Positions 25,863 through 33,870 of a DNA stretch of 64,000 bases are shown here, in pieces. Position 1 is the stretch's first letter. Every line of letters begins with the position of its first letter. Under the pieces are notes generated by a model. That model had not been told where the DNA came from, searched no databases, and saw only the letters and a list, made by a program, of their open reading frames with translations. Position numbers and translations under genes: made by a program. This DNA comes from Pseudomonadota bacterium (lineage in GTDB: Bacteria > Myxococcota_A > Polyangia > Polyangiales > Polyangiaceae), in NCBI GenBank assembly GCA_023402175.1, contig JAEXCN010000327.1:1-64000 (forward strand), written 5' to 3'.

Positions 25863-26183
25863 CGGGACGCCGAGCAGGCGACGGATGGAGTGTGTGCATG
25901 CGCCTTACAAGGATCGATCTGTTCCTGGGATCGCGCTCATACGGCTGTGGTTCGTCGAAGGACCAGTGATGTCCCGCGTCCTCACGGTGAGGACGGGAAA
26001 AGATGCCTGCGGACGATGTAGGCGGGTCGCGATGACCCGCAATCGCGTCATCTCGATCCCGCTTCGCGCGGCTGAGTGGAGCGGCATGTCGCTTGCTCGA
26101 TCGCTCGTCGCGGTTTGCGAGTGCCTTCGCCTTGTTCCCGATCCGTACACGGCGCGCCTGAAGGTGCTCGACCCGACTCCTCG
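25863..26183. other. Divergent intergenic region of the sigma operon
   Basis: About 320 nt between the ECF sigma gene (leftward) and the secreted protein gene (rightward). No ORF is convincing. Apart from two hairpins (25977-26040) nothing distinctive is seen. It presumably holds the promoters of both transcripts. Confidence 0.5.
25977..26040. promoter_or_regulatory. Two adjacent perfect hairpins upstream of sigma gene
   Basis: First hairpin: CGTCCTCAC, 1 nt, GTGAGGACG (25977-25995), followed by GGGAAAAG. Second hairpin: GCGGGTC, 5 nt, GACCCGC (26022-26040). No gene ends here in either direction, so plain termination is unlikely. Operator sites, a 5' leader structure or a small RNA are possible. 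Evidence is structural only. Confidence 0.35.
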
Positions 26184-26834
26184 ATGAAGGATAGAACTCA
26201 AAAGAAGATGGGGCTGAAGTTGGCCGCAGTGGCCATAGCCGCTTTCTCGACGACGATCGCGAACGTCGCGCATGCCGACGAGCCGCGTGGCGTCGACTGG
26301 CAGAAGGTCCTCGTCGAGCTCGACCGTATGGCCCGAGGCAGTGGTGCAGAGCGCCCCAATCCCGCTTCGGCTCGTCACGCCTTTCGCTCGGCGCCGCTCG
26401 TGTCCGACGATCCGAGCCCGCAGAACATGGGCAGCGCGTGGTTCGGCGTCGCTCCGCGCGTCACGCTCGTCGCGCGCGACTGGGCAAGCTCCACGCGGCT
26501 GGCCGGAGATCGAATGAGCCTCGTCGAGCAGATGCGCTTGTCGGCATCGACGCGCATGGTCGTCGGTCGTGCTCGCCTCAGTGGGACACGCTTCACGCCC
26601 TTCGTGCAGATCGGCCTGGGGCAGTGGCGTGTCGATCGGACGTACCTCCCGCTGACGCCCAACACGATCGAGATCGCGAGCCAGCTCGGGACCGGCTTCG
26701 AGATTCGCGTCACGCGTGCGTGGCAAGTCGCGGCCGAGTCGACGATGACCACGCTCATCCGCGAGGGTCAGAACAACTCGGTGCCGCAGACGATGCTCTG
26801 GAGCACGTTCGTCGCCTCGCGCGTCGAGTTCTAG
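26184..26834 (+). CDS. Secreted protein, probable outer-membrane barrel
   Basis: A 216-residue protein with signal peptide MKDRTQKKMGLKLAAVAIAA cleaved near AHA-DEP; a second in-frame ATG at 26208 would give an equally good signal. The mature part ends in several amphipathic strands (FTPFVQIGLGQWRVDRT, FEIRVTRAWQVAAESTMTTL) and a terminal Phe (ASRVEF). This is the usual C-terminal signature of outer-membrane beta-barrels. The gene is divergent from the ECF sigma operon, so it is a natural candidate for the sigma factor's regulon. No family is recognised. Confidence 0.7.
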   Translation: MKDRTQKKMGLKLAAVAIAAFSTTIANVAHADEPRGVDWQKVLVELDRMARGSGAERPNPASARHAFRSAPLVSDDPSPQNMGSAWFGVAPRVTLVARDWASSTRLAGDRMSLVEQMRLSASTRMVVGRARLSGTRFTPFVQIGLGQWRVDRTYLPLTPNTIEIASQLGTGFEIRVTRAWQVAAESTMTTLIREGQNNSVPQTMLWSTFVASRVEF

Positions 26835-26936
26835 TCTCCATCCTTTCGCCGTCTCCAAAGGTCCGATGCGCGGAGGACGAAGTCCGTTGCGCGTCTTTCG
26901 GACAGACTCCGAGAGAGCGCGCGCTCAGGCTCGGAC

Positions 26937-28463
26937 TCAGAGAAAGAGCGGCTTGTCCGGAGTGCTCGCAGTCGGCTTCGGAGCTCCACCTGCTCGCGTA
27001 GCGGCGGTCGCCGGCGCGCTCGCCGGACGAACGCCCCGCGCGGCCGGAGGCGCTTTCGGCGTCGCGCTCGCCGCAGACGGCGCAGAACCCTCGGCGGCCT
27101 TCGCGGTCGCTGGTGCGGGCTCCGGATCGGCGGCGGGAACCTCGACGGCGGGAACCTCGGCTCTTGCGCGCGGCTCGCTCGGCGGCTCCTCCTTGTGCGT
27201 CGGCGCCGCTGACGCGACGGCCGGCGTCACCGATCGCGATCGGCGTACGAAAAACGCGACCGACCCGATCGCGACGATCCCGACCACGAACGCGACGAGC
27301 ACGCCGACGAGCACCGCGCGGCTCTTGCTGCCGGGCCCGCCCGGTCGTCGAGACCATCCAGGCGCGGTCCCCGCCTCGCGCGGTCGCATCATGTCCTCGG
27401 CGACGCCGCGCGCGTTCATGAGCGTCCGCGCGCTGTCGTCGTAGCTCTCCGGCAGCAGCGAAGGTGAGCTCGCGATGCGCGGCGTGCTCGGAGGGACCGC
27501 CACGCGCGGGTACGATCCCATCGCGCCGATGTTCTCGGCGAACGTGCGTCCGGCGCTTCCGATCGGCGCCAACGGCGCGAGCGCGACGGCGAGGTGCTTC
27601 ACGTCCTGAAAGCGATTCCGCGGATCGCGCTGGAGACACTTGTGGACGATCGCTGCCACGTCAGCCGGTACGTCACAAAGAGATCGGAGCTCCGGCGGAT
27701 CCTCGGTGACGATCATCGCGGCGACGCGTGCAGCGCCGCCCGTCCACGGCACGCGTCCCGAGAGCGCTTCGTACAGGATCACGCCGAGTGCCCAGATGTC
27801 GGCGCGCCCATCGACCGAATGCGACGCCTTCACCTGCTCCGGGGACATGTAGAGCGCCGTCCCCATCATCGCATCGGCGTCGGTGAGCTTCGCGTCGGCT
27901 TCGTTCGTGGCGACCTTCGAGATCCCGAAGTCGAGCACCTTGACGACGGTGGACTCATCCCCGGCCGCCGCGTGCTCTCGCTCGAGGAACAGGTTCGAGG
28001 GCTTGAGGTCGCGATGGACGATCCCGAGCTGGTGCGCTTCGACCATCGCGGCGCACGCTTGGAGGACGTAGTCGACGGCCTCCGGAACGGGCAGCCAACC
28101 GCGGCGTTCGATCTCGACTTCGAGATCGTGGCCCTCGAGGAGGTCCATCACCATGTACGGCAGGCCGTCGGCCGTGACGTCGACGTCCTTCACGCGCACG
28201 CAATGACGACCGCGCAGCTGGGCGGCAGCGCGCGCTTCACGGTCGAAGCGCGAGACGATGACCTCGTGCTCGAGCATCGACGGCAGCAGCATCTTCAATG
28301 CGACACGTTGCCGAAGTCGCTGGTGCGTCGCCTCGTAGACGATCCCCATGCCGCCTTCGCCGAGCACACGGACGATGGTGTACTTGCCGGCGACGACGTC
28401 TCCGGGTTGCGGCACGACGAACGTACGCCCGGTGGGCGAGCCTCCTGATGGAGTCACGTTCAT
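26937..28463 (-). CDS. Membrane-anchored Ser/Thr protein kinase (PknB/Pkn type)
   Basis: A 508-residue Hanks-type kinase. Kinase domain residues about 27-300: Gly-loop GEGGMG (35-40), catalytic Lys57 (VALKML), HRDLKPSN with Asp152, DFG with Asp178, and APE-like MSPEQ. A juxtamembrane linker leads to one TM helix (about 382-406). An extracytoplasmic Ala/Pro-rich low-complexity tail follows (about 410-508) and has no folded sensor domain. The start at 28463 is supported by GGGAGAG about 1-3 nt upstream. Longer in-frame starts are rejected. Such kinases are abundant in myxobacteria and phosphorylate developmental regulators; the target is unknown. A PP2C phosphatase lies about 13 kb downstream, not linked. 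Confidence 0.92.
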   Translation of the reverse strand: MNVTPSGGSPTGRTFVVPQPGDVVAGKYTIVRVLGEGGMGIVYEATHQRLRQRVALKMLLPSMLEHEVIVSRFDREARAAAQLRGRHCVRVKDVDVTADGLPYMVMDLLEGHDLEVEIERRGWLPVPEAVDYVLQACAAMVEAHQLGIVHRDLKPSNLFLEREHAAAGDESTVVKVLDFGISKVATNEADAKLTDADAMMGTALYMSPEQVKASHSVDGRADIWALGVILYEALSGRVPWTGGAARVAAMIVTEDPPELRSLCDVPADVAAIVHKCLQRDPRNRFQDVKHLAVALAPLAPIGSAGRTFAENIGAMGSYPRVAVPPSTPRIASSPSLLPESYDDSARTLMNARGVAEDMMRPREAGTAPGWSRRPGGPGSKSRAVLVGVLVAFVVGIVAIGSVAFFVRRSRSVTPAVASAAPTHKEEPPSEPRARAEVPAVEVPAADPEPAPATAKAAEGSAPSAASATPKAPPAARGVRPASAPATAATRAGGAPKPTASTPDKPLFL

Positions 28464-28605
28464 TCTCTCCCAGCCTATCGCGCAACCCAGCCACGGACGA
28501 GCCGGAACGGGCTCGTGCGCGAAACGGAACCAGGCGTAGGTCGTGCTCGCTCCCGGCGCCAATCGGCAGCCGACGCGCGCGTGCTCGTGTATCCTGGGAA
28601 CCTTG

Positions 28606-30699
28606 ATGCGGCCACCTCCGCCCCGCCCCGGCTCTGGACTCGGAGAGAGCGATCTCTTGGCCGGGCTCGGCGTGCGCGAGGACGACATGCAGCGGGTGAT
28701 GTGCGAGCACGCCGATCGTTGCGGCGGATGCCCCGTCATCGCCCTTCCCTACGGCGAGCAGCTCGGGCTGAAGCGCGGTCGCGTCGTCCAGTCCGTCGCG
28801 CGTTATGCCGCGCTCGAGCTCGTCTACACGGAGCCGGTCCACGCGGCGGATCCGATCACGCAGTACCGCACGCGCGCGAAGCTGATCGTCGCGCCCGGCG
28901 GGAAGCTCGGGCTCTACGCGAAGGGCGGCGGCCACCAGGTCGTCGACATCCCGAGATGCCAGGTCGTCTCGCCCGTCATCAGCTCCGTCGCCGCGCAGCT
29001 CCGCACGCGGATCGCGCGTGACGAGGCGGAGCACGGACCGCTCGCTCCGTTCGATCCGGCCGGCACGGGCGTGCTCCGTGCCGTCGACCTCCGTGAGATC
29101 CGCCCCGAGACGACCGACGGCGACGGTGCACGTATCCTCGTCACGCTCGTCGTGCAGCGCGATCGCGTCCGTGACCGGATCGCGCTCGAGGCAGCGGCTC
29201 GCTCGCTCGCCGCGGAAGAGCCGCGCATCCTCGGGATCGCGGTCAACTTCCACGAAGGAGAGTCGCCCCAGATCCTCGGCAACGAGACGGTCGTCGTCCA
29301 CGGCGTCGCGGCTGCCCCGGACCGGATCGGCCAGGCAGCCCACCAGGCGACGTACGGGTCATTCGTCCAGGCGCACCGCGGCCAGGCCGAGCGCGTGCAT
29401 TCGACGGTGATCGATCTCCTCGCGCTCGGGCGCCCCCGACCGGGAAAGTCCGCCCCGCCGAAGATCCTCGATCTCTACGGCGGCTCCGGCGCGATCGCGC
29501 TCGCGCTCGCGCATGCGGGCGCCGACGTGCACCTCGTCGAGTCGTTCGCTCCGGCAGTCGCGCACGTCGAAGAAGCCGCGCGCAAGGCGAAGCTCTCCGT
29601 ACGTGCAGAGGCGGCCGACGTCGCCTCCGCGCTTCGGCGGTTCGCCGAGCAGAAGGCCTCGTTCGACGCGGCCGTCGTGAATCCACCTCGTCGCGGCATG
29701 AGCCCGCTCGCGCGAGAGCTGCTCACGCGGACGGAGGTCCCGCTCATCGCATACGTTTCGTGCGATCCGGACACGCTCGCGCGCGACCTCGATCACTTCA
29801 CGCGCCTCGGCTACGGCGTGACGACGCTCCGCCCGCTCGACATGATCCCGCTCACGGACGAGGTCGAGACGATCGCCCTGCTCCGGCGGAGCGGGCCGAC
29901 GGTGCCGAAGGTGCTCTGGGAGGACGAAGAGATCCTCGTCGTCGACAAAGGAGCCCACGAGCCGACGACGCAGCAGGGTGAATACGCCTCGTCGCTCCTC
30001 GCGCGGGCGCGCAAGCTCCCCGGCGCGAGCGAGGCCGTTCCCGTCCACCGCATCGACGTCGGCACGAGCGGCCTCGTCATGCTCGCGAAGCGGCCCGACC
30101 TCGCCGCGAAGTGGCAGGCCGTGCTCACCGCCGACAGCTCGCGGAAGATCTACGTCGCAGGCGCGCGCGGCGTGACGCCGAGCAAGGGCGCCATCACGCG
30201 CGAGCTCCGCGAGGACGGAAGGATGTACCCTGCACGCACGCGGTATCGCCGCCTCGCCGTCGCGAGCGGTCACTCCGTGCTGAGGGTCGTGCCCGAGCAG
30301 GGGCGGACGCACCAGATCCGTCGTCACCTCGCCGCGATCGGGCACCCGGTGCTCGGTGACGATCGCTACGGGCACGCACCGACGAACCGCTTCTTCGAGG
30401 AGAAGAACGCGCTCGATCGCACGTTCCTCCATTGCGTCCGCATCGAGTTCGTCCATCCGCGCACCGATCAGCGCCTCATCATCGAAGCGCCGATGCCGGG
30501 CGACCTCCGCGCCGTGCTCGAGCGCACGAGCGGGCCGGGCACGCTGCGCTTCCTCGATCACAAGAACGCGCTCGGCCAGAGCGGCGTCTCGAGCTTTCCA
30601 CCGCCGCCCGACTCGAGGAACGACTCGAGCAAGGTCCTCGACGTCGACTCGAGCACCCGGACGCTCCGCGCCGAGATGGTGAACGACGACGAAGGGTGA
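28606..30699 (+). CDS. Fused m5U rRNA methyltransferase (RlmD/TrmA type) and RluA-family pseudouridine synthase
   Basis: A 697-residue bifunctional RNA-modification protein. The N-terminal half is a TrmA/RlmD-family uridine-C5 methyltransferase. A [4Fe-4S] cluster set matches the RumA/RlmD pattern: Cys33, Cys39, Cys42 and a distant Cys118 (VVDIPRC). There is a SAM-binding LDLYGGSGAIAL (about 288), NPPRRG (359-364) and the nucleophile Cys386 in YVSCDPDTLARDL. From about residue 433 the second half is an RluA-type pseudouridine synthase with catalytic Asp484 in HRIDVGTSGL and the terminal RTHQIRRHLA/IGHPVLGDDRYG elements. The two domains are joined by only about 10-15 residues. Both act on uridines of structured RNA. 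The target sites are not predictable. The start is chosen for GGGAA upstream; an ATG at 28543 is possible. Confidence 0.92.
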   Translation: MRPPPPRPGSGLGESDLLAGLGVREDDMQRVMCEHADRCGGCPVIALPYGEQLGLKRGRVVQSVARYAALELVYTEPVHAADPITQYRTRAKLIVAPGGKLGLYAKGGGHQVVDIPRCQVVSPVISSVAAQLRTRIARDEAEHGPLAPFDPAGTGVLRAVDLREIRPETTDGDGARILVTLVVQRDRVRDRIALEAAARSLAAEEPRILGIAVNFHEGESPQILGNETVVVHGVAAAPDRIGQAAHQATYGSFVQAHRGQAERVHSTVIDLLALGRPRPGKSAPPKILDLYGGSGAIALALAHAGADVHLVESFAPAVAHVEEAARKAKLSVRAEAADVASALRRFAEQKASFDAAVVNPPRRGMSPLARELLTRTEVPLIAYVSCDPDTLARDLDHFTRLGYGVTTLRPLDMIPLTDEVETIALLRRSGPTVPKVLWEDEEILVVDKGAHEPTTQQGEYASSLLARARKLPGASEAVPVHRIDVGTSGLVMLAKRPDLAAKWQAVLTADSSRKIYVAGARGVTPSKGAITRELREDGRMYPARTRYRRLAVASGHSVLRVVPEQGRTHQIRRHLAAIGHPVLGDDRYGHAPTNRFFEEKNALDRTFLHCVRIEFVHPRTDQRLIIEAPMPGDLRAVLERTSGPGTLRFLDHKNALGQSGVSSFPPPPDSRNDSSKVLDVDSSTRTLRAEMVNDDEG

Positions 30700-30720
30700 C
30701 GGACGATCCGTCGAGGAACG

Positions 30721-31146
30721 TCAGTCGTCCCAGCCGCGATCGAGGTCGTCGGGCGGAGGTGCGTCGGACGCATTCGACGCGCGCGGTTTGACCTCGGCCG
30801 CTTCGCGAAGGAGCTTTCGCTCGAGCGCCGCGCGGACGGTGTCGTCGAGGACCTTCTGGAACGTCGCCTCGTCGAGGCGTGGATCGAGCTCGACGACGCG
30901 CGCTCCGACCGCGAGCGCGCGATCCGCGAGCGCCTCGCGTTCGGCCTCGTCCTTCGGCGGCACGAGCACGAGGACGACGTGAGGCATGTCGACGGCGATG
31001 CGCTCGCATGCGCTCGCGATGTCGTCCGCACGCACCGTGAGGATGCGGCGCCCCTCGAAGGCCGTGACGACGCGAAGGACATGGATCCCGGTCGCACCGA
31101 TGATGAGCGCAGAGAGGGGCCGTGACCGGATGAGCGTCGCGTCCAA
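30721..31146 (-). CDS. Receiver-like hypothetical protein
   Basis: About 141 residues from a TTG at 31146. An ATG start at 31236 and a longer form from 31347 are possible, but the added residues look like antisense noise. The core (LSALIIGATGIHVLRVVTAF, VVLVLVPPKDEAEREALADR) has the beta-alpha spacing of a receiver or pseudo-receiver domain. It lacks an obvious phospho-acceptor Asp pocket, so it may be a receiver-derived non-phosphorylated module. A charged tail follows. It converges on the rRNA-modification fusion gene and is divergent from the DUF4911-like gene. Function is unknown. Confidence 0.6.
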   Translation of the reverse strand: MDATLIRSRPLSALIIGATGIHVLRVVTAFEGRRILTVRADDIASACERIAVDMPHVVLVLVPPKDEAEREALADRALAVGARVVELDPRLDEATFQKVLDDTVRAALERKLLREAAEVKPRASNASDAPPPDDLDRGWDD

Positions 31147-31263
31147 CAGCTCGAGTCTAGCTGGGCGATGCGCGCTTTGTCCGCTAAGAAGGGCGGAATG
31201 TCGCGTTCGGCGAGCCCGTCCCGTCTCGATCCTCATGGGGGCCTCGTGGGCATCGGAGAAGGA

Positions 31264-31506
31264 ATGATCCATCGCCGTCTGGTCGTCCGGGCGAAGGACG
31301 TCGTCTTCGTCAAAGGTGTCATCGAGGCCCACGACGGCCTCGCACACGTCTTCGCCGAGAGCGGCGGCGACCTCACGATCGCGGCTGCTGCCGGCCGAGA
31401 TGCGGAGCTCGACGAGCTGGTACGGGACCTCGCCGCCGAGCTCGGAGGCATCCTCCGGGACGAGCAGCGTGATGCGGGAACTGGCGAAGGCGCACCCAAT
31501 GGCTGA
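31264..31506 (+). CDS. DUF4911-like small protein
   Basis: An 80-residue cytosolic protein starting MIHRRLVVRAKDVVFVKGVI with GGAGAAGG directly upstream. The pattern (strand, helix, then EAHDGLAHVFAESGGDLTIA, then a helix) matches the DUF4911 family as I remember it, an uncharacterised group of about 70-80 aa in Proteobacteria and Myxococcota. Its stop lies within the start region of the flavoprotein gene (8-nt overlap), implying coupled translation, and it is divergent from the receiver-like gene. Function is unknown; linkage to a reductase is the only clue. Confidence 0.68.
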   Translation: MIHRRLVVRAKDVVFVKGVIEAHDGLAHVFAESGGDLTIAAAAGRDAELDELVRDLAAELGGILRDEQRDAGTGEGAPNG

Positions 31507-32710
31507 GCTCTCCGACTACGACGTCGCGGTCGTCGGCGGCGGGCCGGCGGGATCGAGCACGGCGCTGCATCTCGCCCGCCGGGAAGGCGTCCGCCCGCAT
31601 CGCATCGTCGTCCTCGACAAGGCCCGCTTTCCTCGCGACAAGCCGTGCGCCGGCGCCGTCAGCCAGCTCGGGGTCGATGTCCTCGCGGCGATCGGGATCG
31701 ATGTCGCCGTCCCCTCCGTGACGATGAAGGGCGCTCGCGTCCTCTCCGGCGCCACGATCGGCGAGACGATCGAGCACATGGGCATCGTGATCCGGCGGAC
31801 CGAGTTCGACGCGCAGCTCCTCGAGACGGCGCGGAGCGACGGTATCCACGTACGCGACGGCGAAGGCCTGCGAGCGATCGAGCGCACCGGAGGCGGCGAG
31901 CGAGGAGGCTTCACGCTCACGACGACCGAGGGCTCGACGATTCGAGCGCGCTTCGTCGCCGCGGCCGACGGTGCCGGGAGCACGACGCGAAAGCTCCTCG
32001 GGATCCGCGAGCCCGATCGCAAAGGTCACCTCTACGTCCTCGACACGGAGGCGACGCCCTCGGACGAAGGCGTCACGCGCGGGCTCGTCGACTTCGATCT
32101 CACGATCCTCGACGACGGTCTCGAGGGTTACTACTGGGACTTCCCCACCATCCTCGACGGCGCCGTGCACGTCAGCCGCGGCATCTATCACGCGAACCTC
32201 ACGAGGCCGGACGCACCGTCGGGCGAAAGCGTGAAGGACGTCCTCGCGCGTGCGCTCGCGCGGCGCGGGATCGACATCGCGAAGGTGAAGCTTCGTCCGT
32301 TCAGCACGCGCCCGTTCGTTCCGCGATCGACCGCGTGGGTGAAAGGCGTCGTCCTCGTCGGCGAGGCGTACGGCATCGATCAGACGACCGGCGAAGGGAT
32401 CGCACAGGCGATCGAGATGGGCCGCATCGCCGCGACCCATCTTGCTCTCGCGTGCCGGACCGGAAGCCCACGCTTCGAGGGATACGAGCGCGCCGTCCGG
32501 ACGTCGACGACGGGGCGACACCTGCTCCAGAGCGCATGGCTCGCGAGGCGCGTCTACGCGCGCGTCGGCCATCCCGCGCGTCGTTATCTCCTCCGCTCGC
32601 CGTACGCGCGGGCGGCGGCGATGCGGTGGTATCGCGGCGAGACGCTCTCGCTCCCGACGCAGCTCCGTCTCGGGGTCGGTCTCGCGGCGTCGCTCTTCGC
32701 GCCGTCCTGA
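31499..32710 (+). CDS. Geranylgeranyl reductase-family FAD-dependent oxidoreductase
   Basis: A 403-residue flavoprotein of the geranylgeranyl reductase/CrtP-like group. FAD-binding begins VAVVGGGPAGSSTALHLARR (about residue 9). The usual second FAD site is FVAAADGAGSTTRKLLGI, and a GD-type third motif GVVLVGEAYGIDQTTGEGIAQAIEMG lies near residue 285. Family members saturate isoprenoid side chains, such as archaeal lipids or quinones. The start at 31499 overlaps the preceding small gene by 8 nt. It ends 1 nt before the convergent SDR gene. The substrate is unknown; a terpenoid or quinone is expected. Confidence 0.85.
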   Translation: MAELSDYDVAVVGGGPAGSSTALHLARREGVRPHRIVVLDKARFPRDKPCAGAVSQLGVDVLAAIGIDVAVPSVTMKGARVLSGATIGETIEHMGIVIRRTEFDAQLLETARSDGIHVRDGEGLRAIERTGGGERGGFTLTTTEGSTIRARFVAAADGAGSTTRKLLGIREPDRKGHLYVLDTEATPSDEGVTRGLVDFDLTILDDGLEGYYWDFPTILDGAVHVSRGIYHANLTRPDAPSGESVKDVLARALARRGIDIAKVKLRPFSTRPFVPRSTAWVKGVVLVGEAYGIDQTTGEGIAQAIEMGRIAATHLALACRTGSPRFEGYERAVRTSTTGRHLLQSAWLARRVYARVGHPARRYLLRSPYARAAAMRWYRGETLSLPTQLRLGVGLAASLFAPS

Positions 32711-32711
32711 A

Positions 32712-33839
32712 TCAGACGAGCGGGTCCTCGATCTCCGTCACCTCGCGGTCGCGCGCGCGCTTCTCGCGGAGGCGATGCTGCACGTATTCGACGAGCCCCT
32801 CGACGTAGCTCTCGAACGGCGGGCAGCGCACGTCGCTGTCGGAGAGGAGCTCGGTCGTGTTCGCGATGCTGTACGAGACGGGCGTGGCGAGCGCGTCGAG
32901 GAACGCGCGCGGGCTCTTCGCGAGACGATCGAGCCCCGGCGTCCGCAATAGCGCCTTCGTCAGGTTCGCGGGGATGAAGCCGCGAGGGCTCCTCCGTCCG
33001 CCCGCCGTCGCGACGAGCTCGAAGACGCGGCGCACGGTGAGCGGCGCGGGATCCCCGATGTGGAACGTTCGTCCGGGGGCCCGCGGATCCCGGCCGAGCA
33101 TCTTCGCCGCGCGGACGACGTAGTCGATCGGCACGAGGTTCAGGTGCGTATCTCCGCGCCCCGGCAGCGGCACCGGGAAGTCGGGCGGGCTCGTCACGAT
33201 GAGCAAGATGAGGAAGTACGGCCCGTCGAAGCGATCGACCTCTCCGGTCTGCGAATCGCCGACGATGATCGTCGGGCGCACGATCGAGATCGGTAGCTTG
33301 CCCATCTTCGAGCGGACGATCCGCTCGCCGCGCGCGAGGGTCTCCTCGACGACGTTCCGGAACGCCTGTCCCTTCTCGAGCTCGTCTTCGAGCACGAGAC
33401 CGGTGCGATCGCCCGAGACCTGCGCGGTCGAGTGGTAGACGAGGTTCTTCAGCGTCGTGCACTGCGACGCGACCTCGAGGACCTCGCGTGCTCCGTTGAC
33501 GTTGACCTCCGTCGCGAGCTTCTTGTCCGCGCCCAGGTACGAGACCTGGGCCATGTGGTGGATGATGTCGATCTCCGGAGCGAGCGCCCTCAGCTCGGCG
33601 CCCGAGAGGCCGAAGTCCATCGCCGCCGCGTCGCCTTCGACGAGGTTCACACGCTGGCGTTGCTCGAGCGGAAGCCCGTCGAGCGCAGCTTCCGCCTCGG
33701 GGAGCGACTTGGCGCGGACGACGGCATGCACGAACGTGCGCTCCGGTCCGCGCACGAGCTCTTCGCACATCTTTCGCGCGGCGAAGGACGGAAAGCCCGT
33801 GAGGAGAACGACGTCGTCGTAACCAGCGCGAGCCATCAA
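32712..33839 (-). CDS. Atypical SDR-family protein (thioester-reductase-like), catalytic residues lost
   Basis: A 375-residue extended SDR fold. The NAD-binding glycine motif, usually TGxxGxxG, is VLLTGFPSFAARKM here, so the second and third glycines are gone. The usual active-site Tyr-x-x-x-Lys is replaced: the corresponding stretch reads RNVVEETLARGERIV, with Val where Tyr is expected and no Lys four residues on. Other extended-SDR landmarks persist (YHSTAQVSGDR, SIVRPTIIVGDSQTG, LNLVPIDYVV). It may have lost redox activity and act as a scaffold or binding protein, or use other residues. The gene converges with the flavoprotein (1-bp gap) and lies 31 bp after the Cys-rich lipoprotein gene on the same strand. 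Confidence 0.8.
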   Translation of the reverse strand: MMARAGYDDVVLLTGFPSFAARKMCEELVRGPERTFVHAVVRAKSLPEAEAALDGLPLEQRQRVNLVEGDAAAMDFGLSGAELRALAPEIDIIHHMAQVSYLGADKKLATEVNVNGAREVLEVASQCTTLKNLVYHSTAQVSGDRTGLVLEDELEKGQAFRNVVEETLARGERIVRSKMGKLPISIVRPTIIVGDSQTGEVDRFDGPYFLILLIVTSPPDFPVPLPGRGDTHLNLVPIDYVVRAAKMLGRDPRAPGRTFHIGDPAPLTVRRVFELVATAGGRRSPRGFIPANLTKALLRTPGLDRLAKSPRAFLDALATPVSYSIANTTELLSDSDVRCPPFESYVEGLVEYVQHRLREKRARDREVTEIEDPLV

Positions 33840-33870
33840 CCGTCACCGAGTGTCGTCGAGAGCGGTACGG

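Noticed and set aside
31147..31347. Longer N-terminus of the receiver-like gene
   Set aside because: Composition is Arg/Ser-rich and it overlaps the start region of the divergent DUF4911-like gene.
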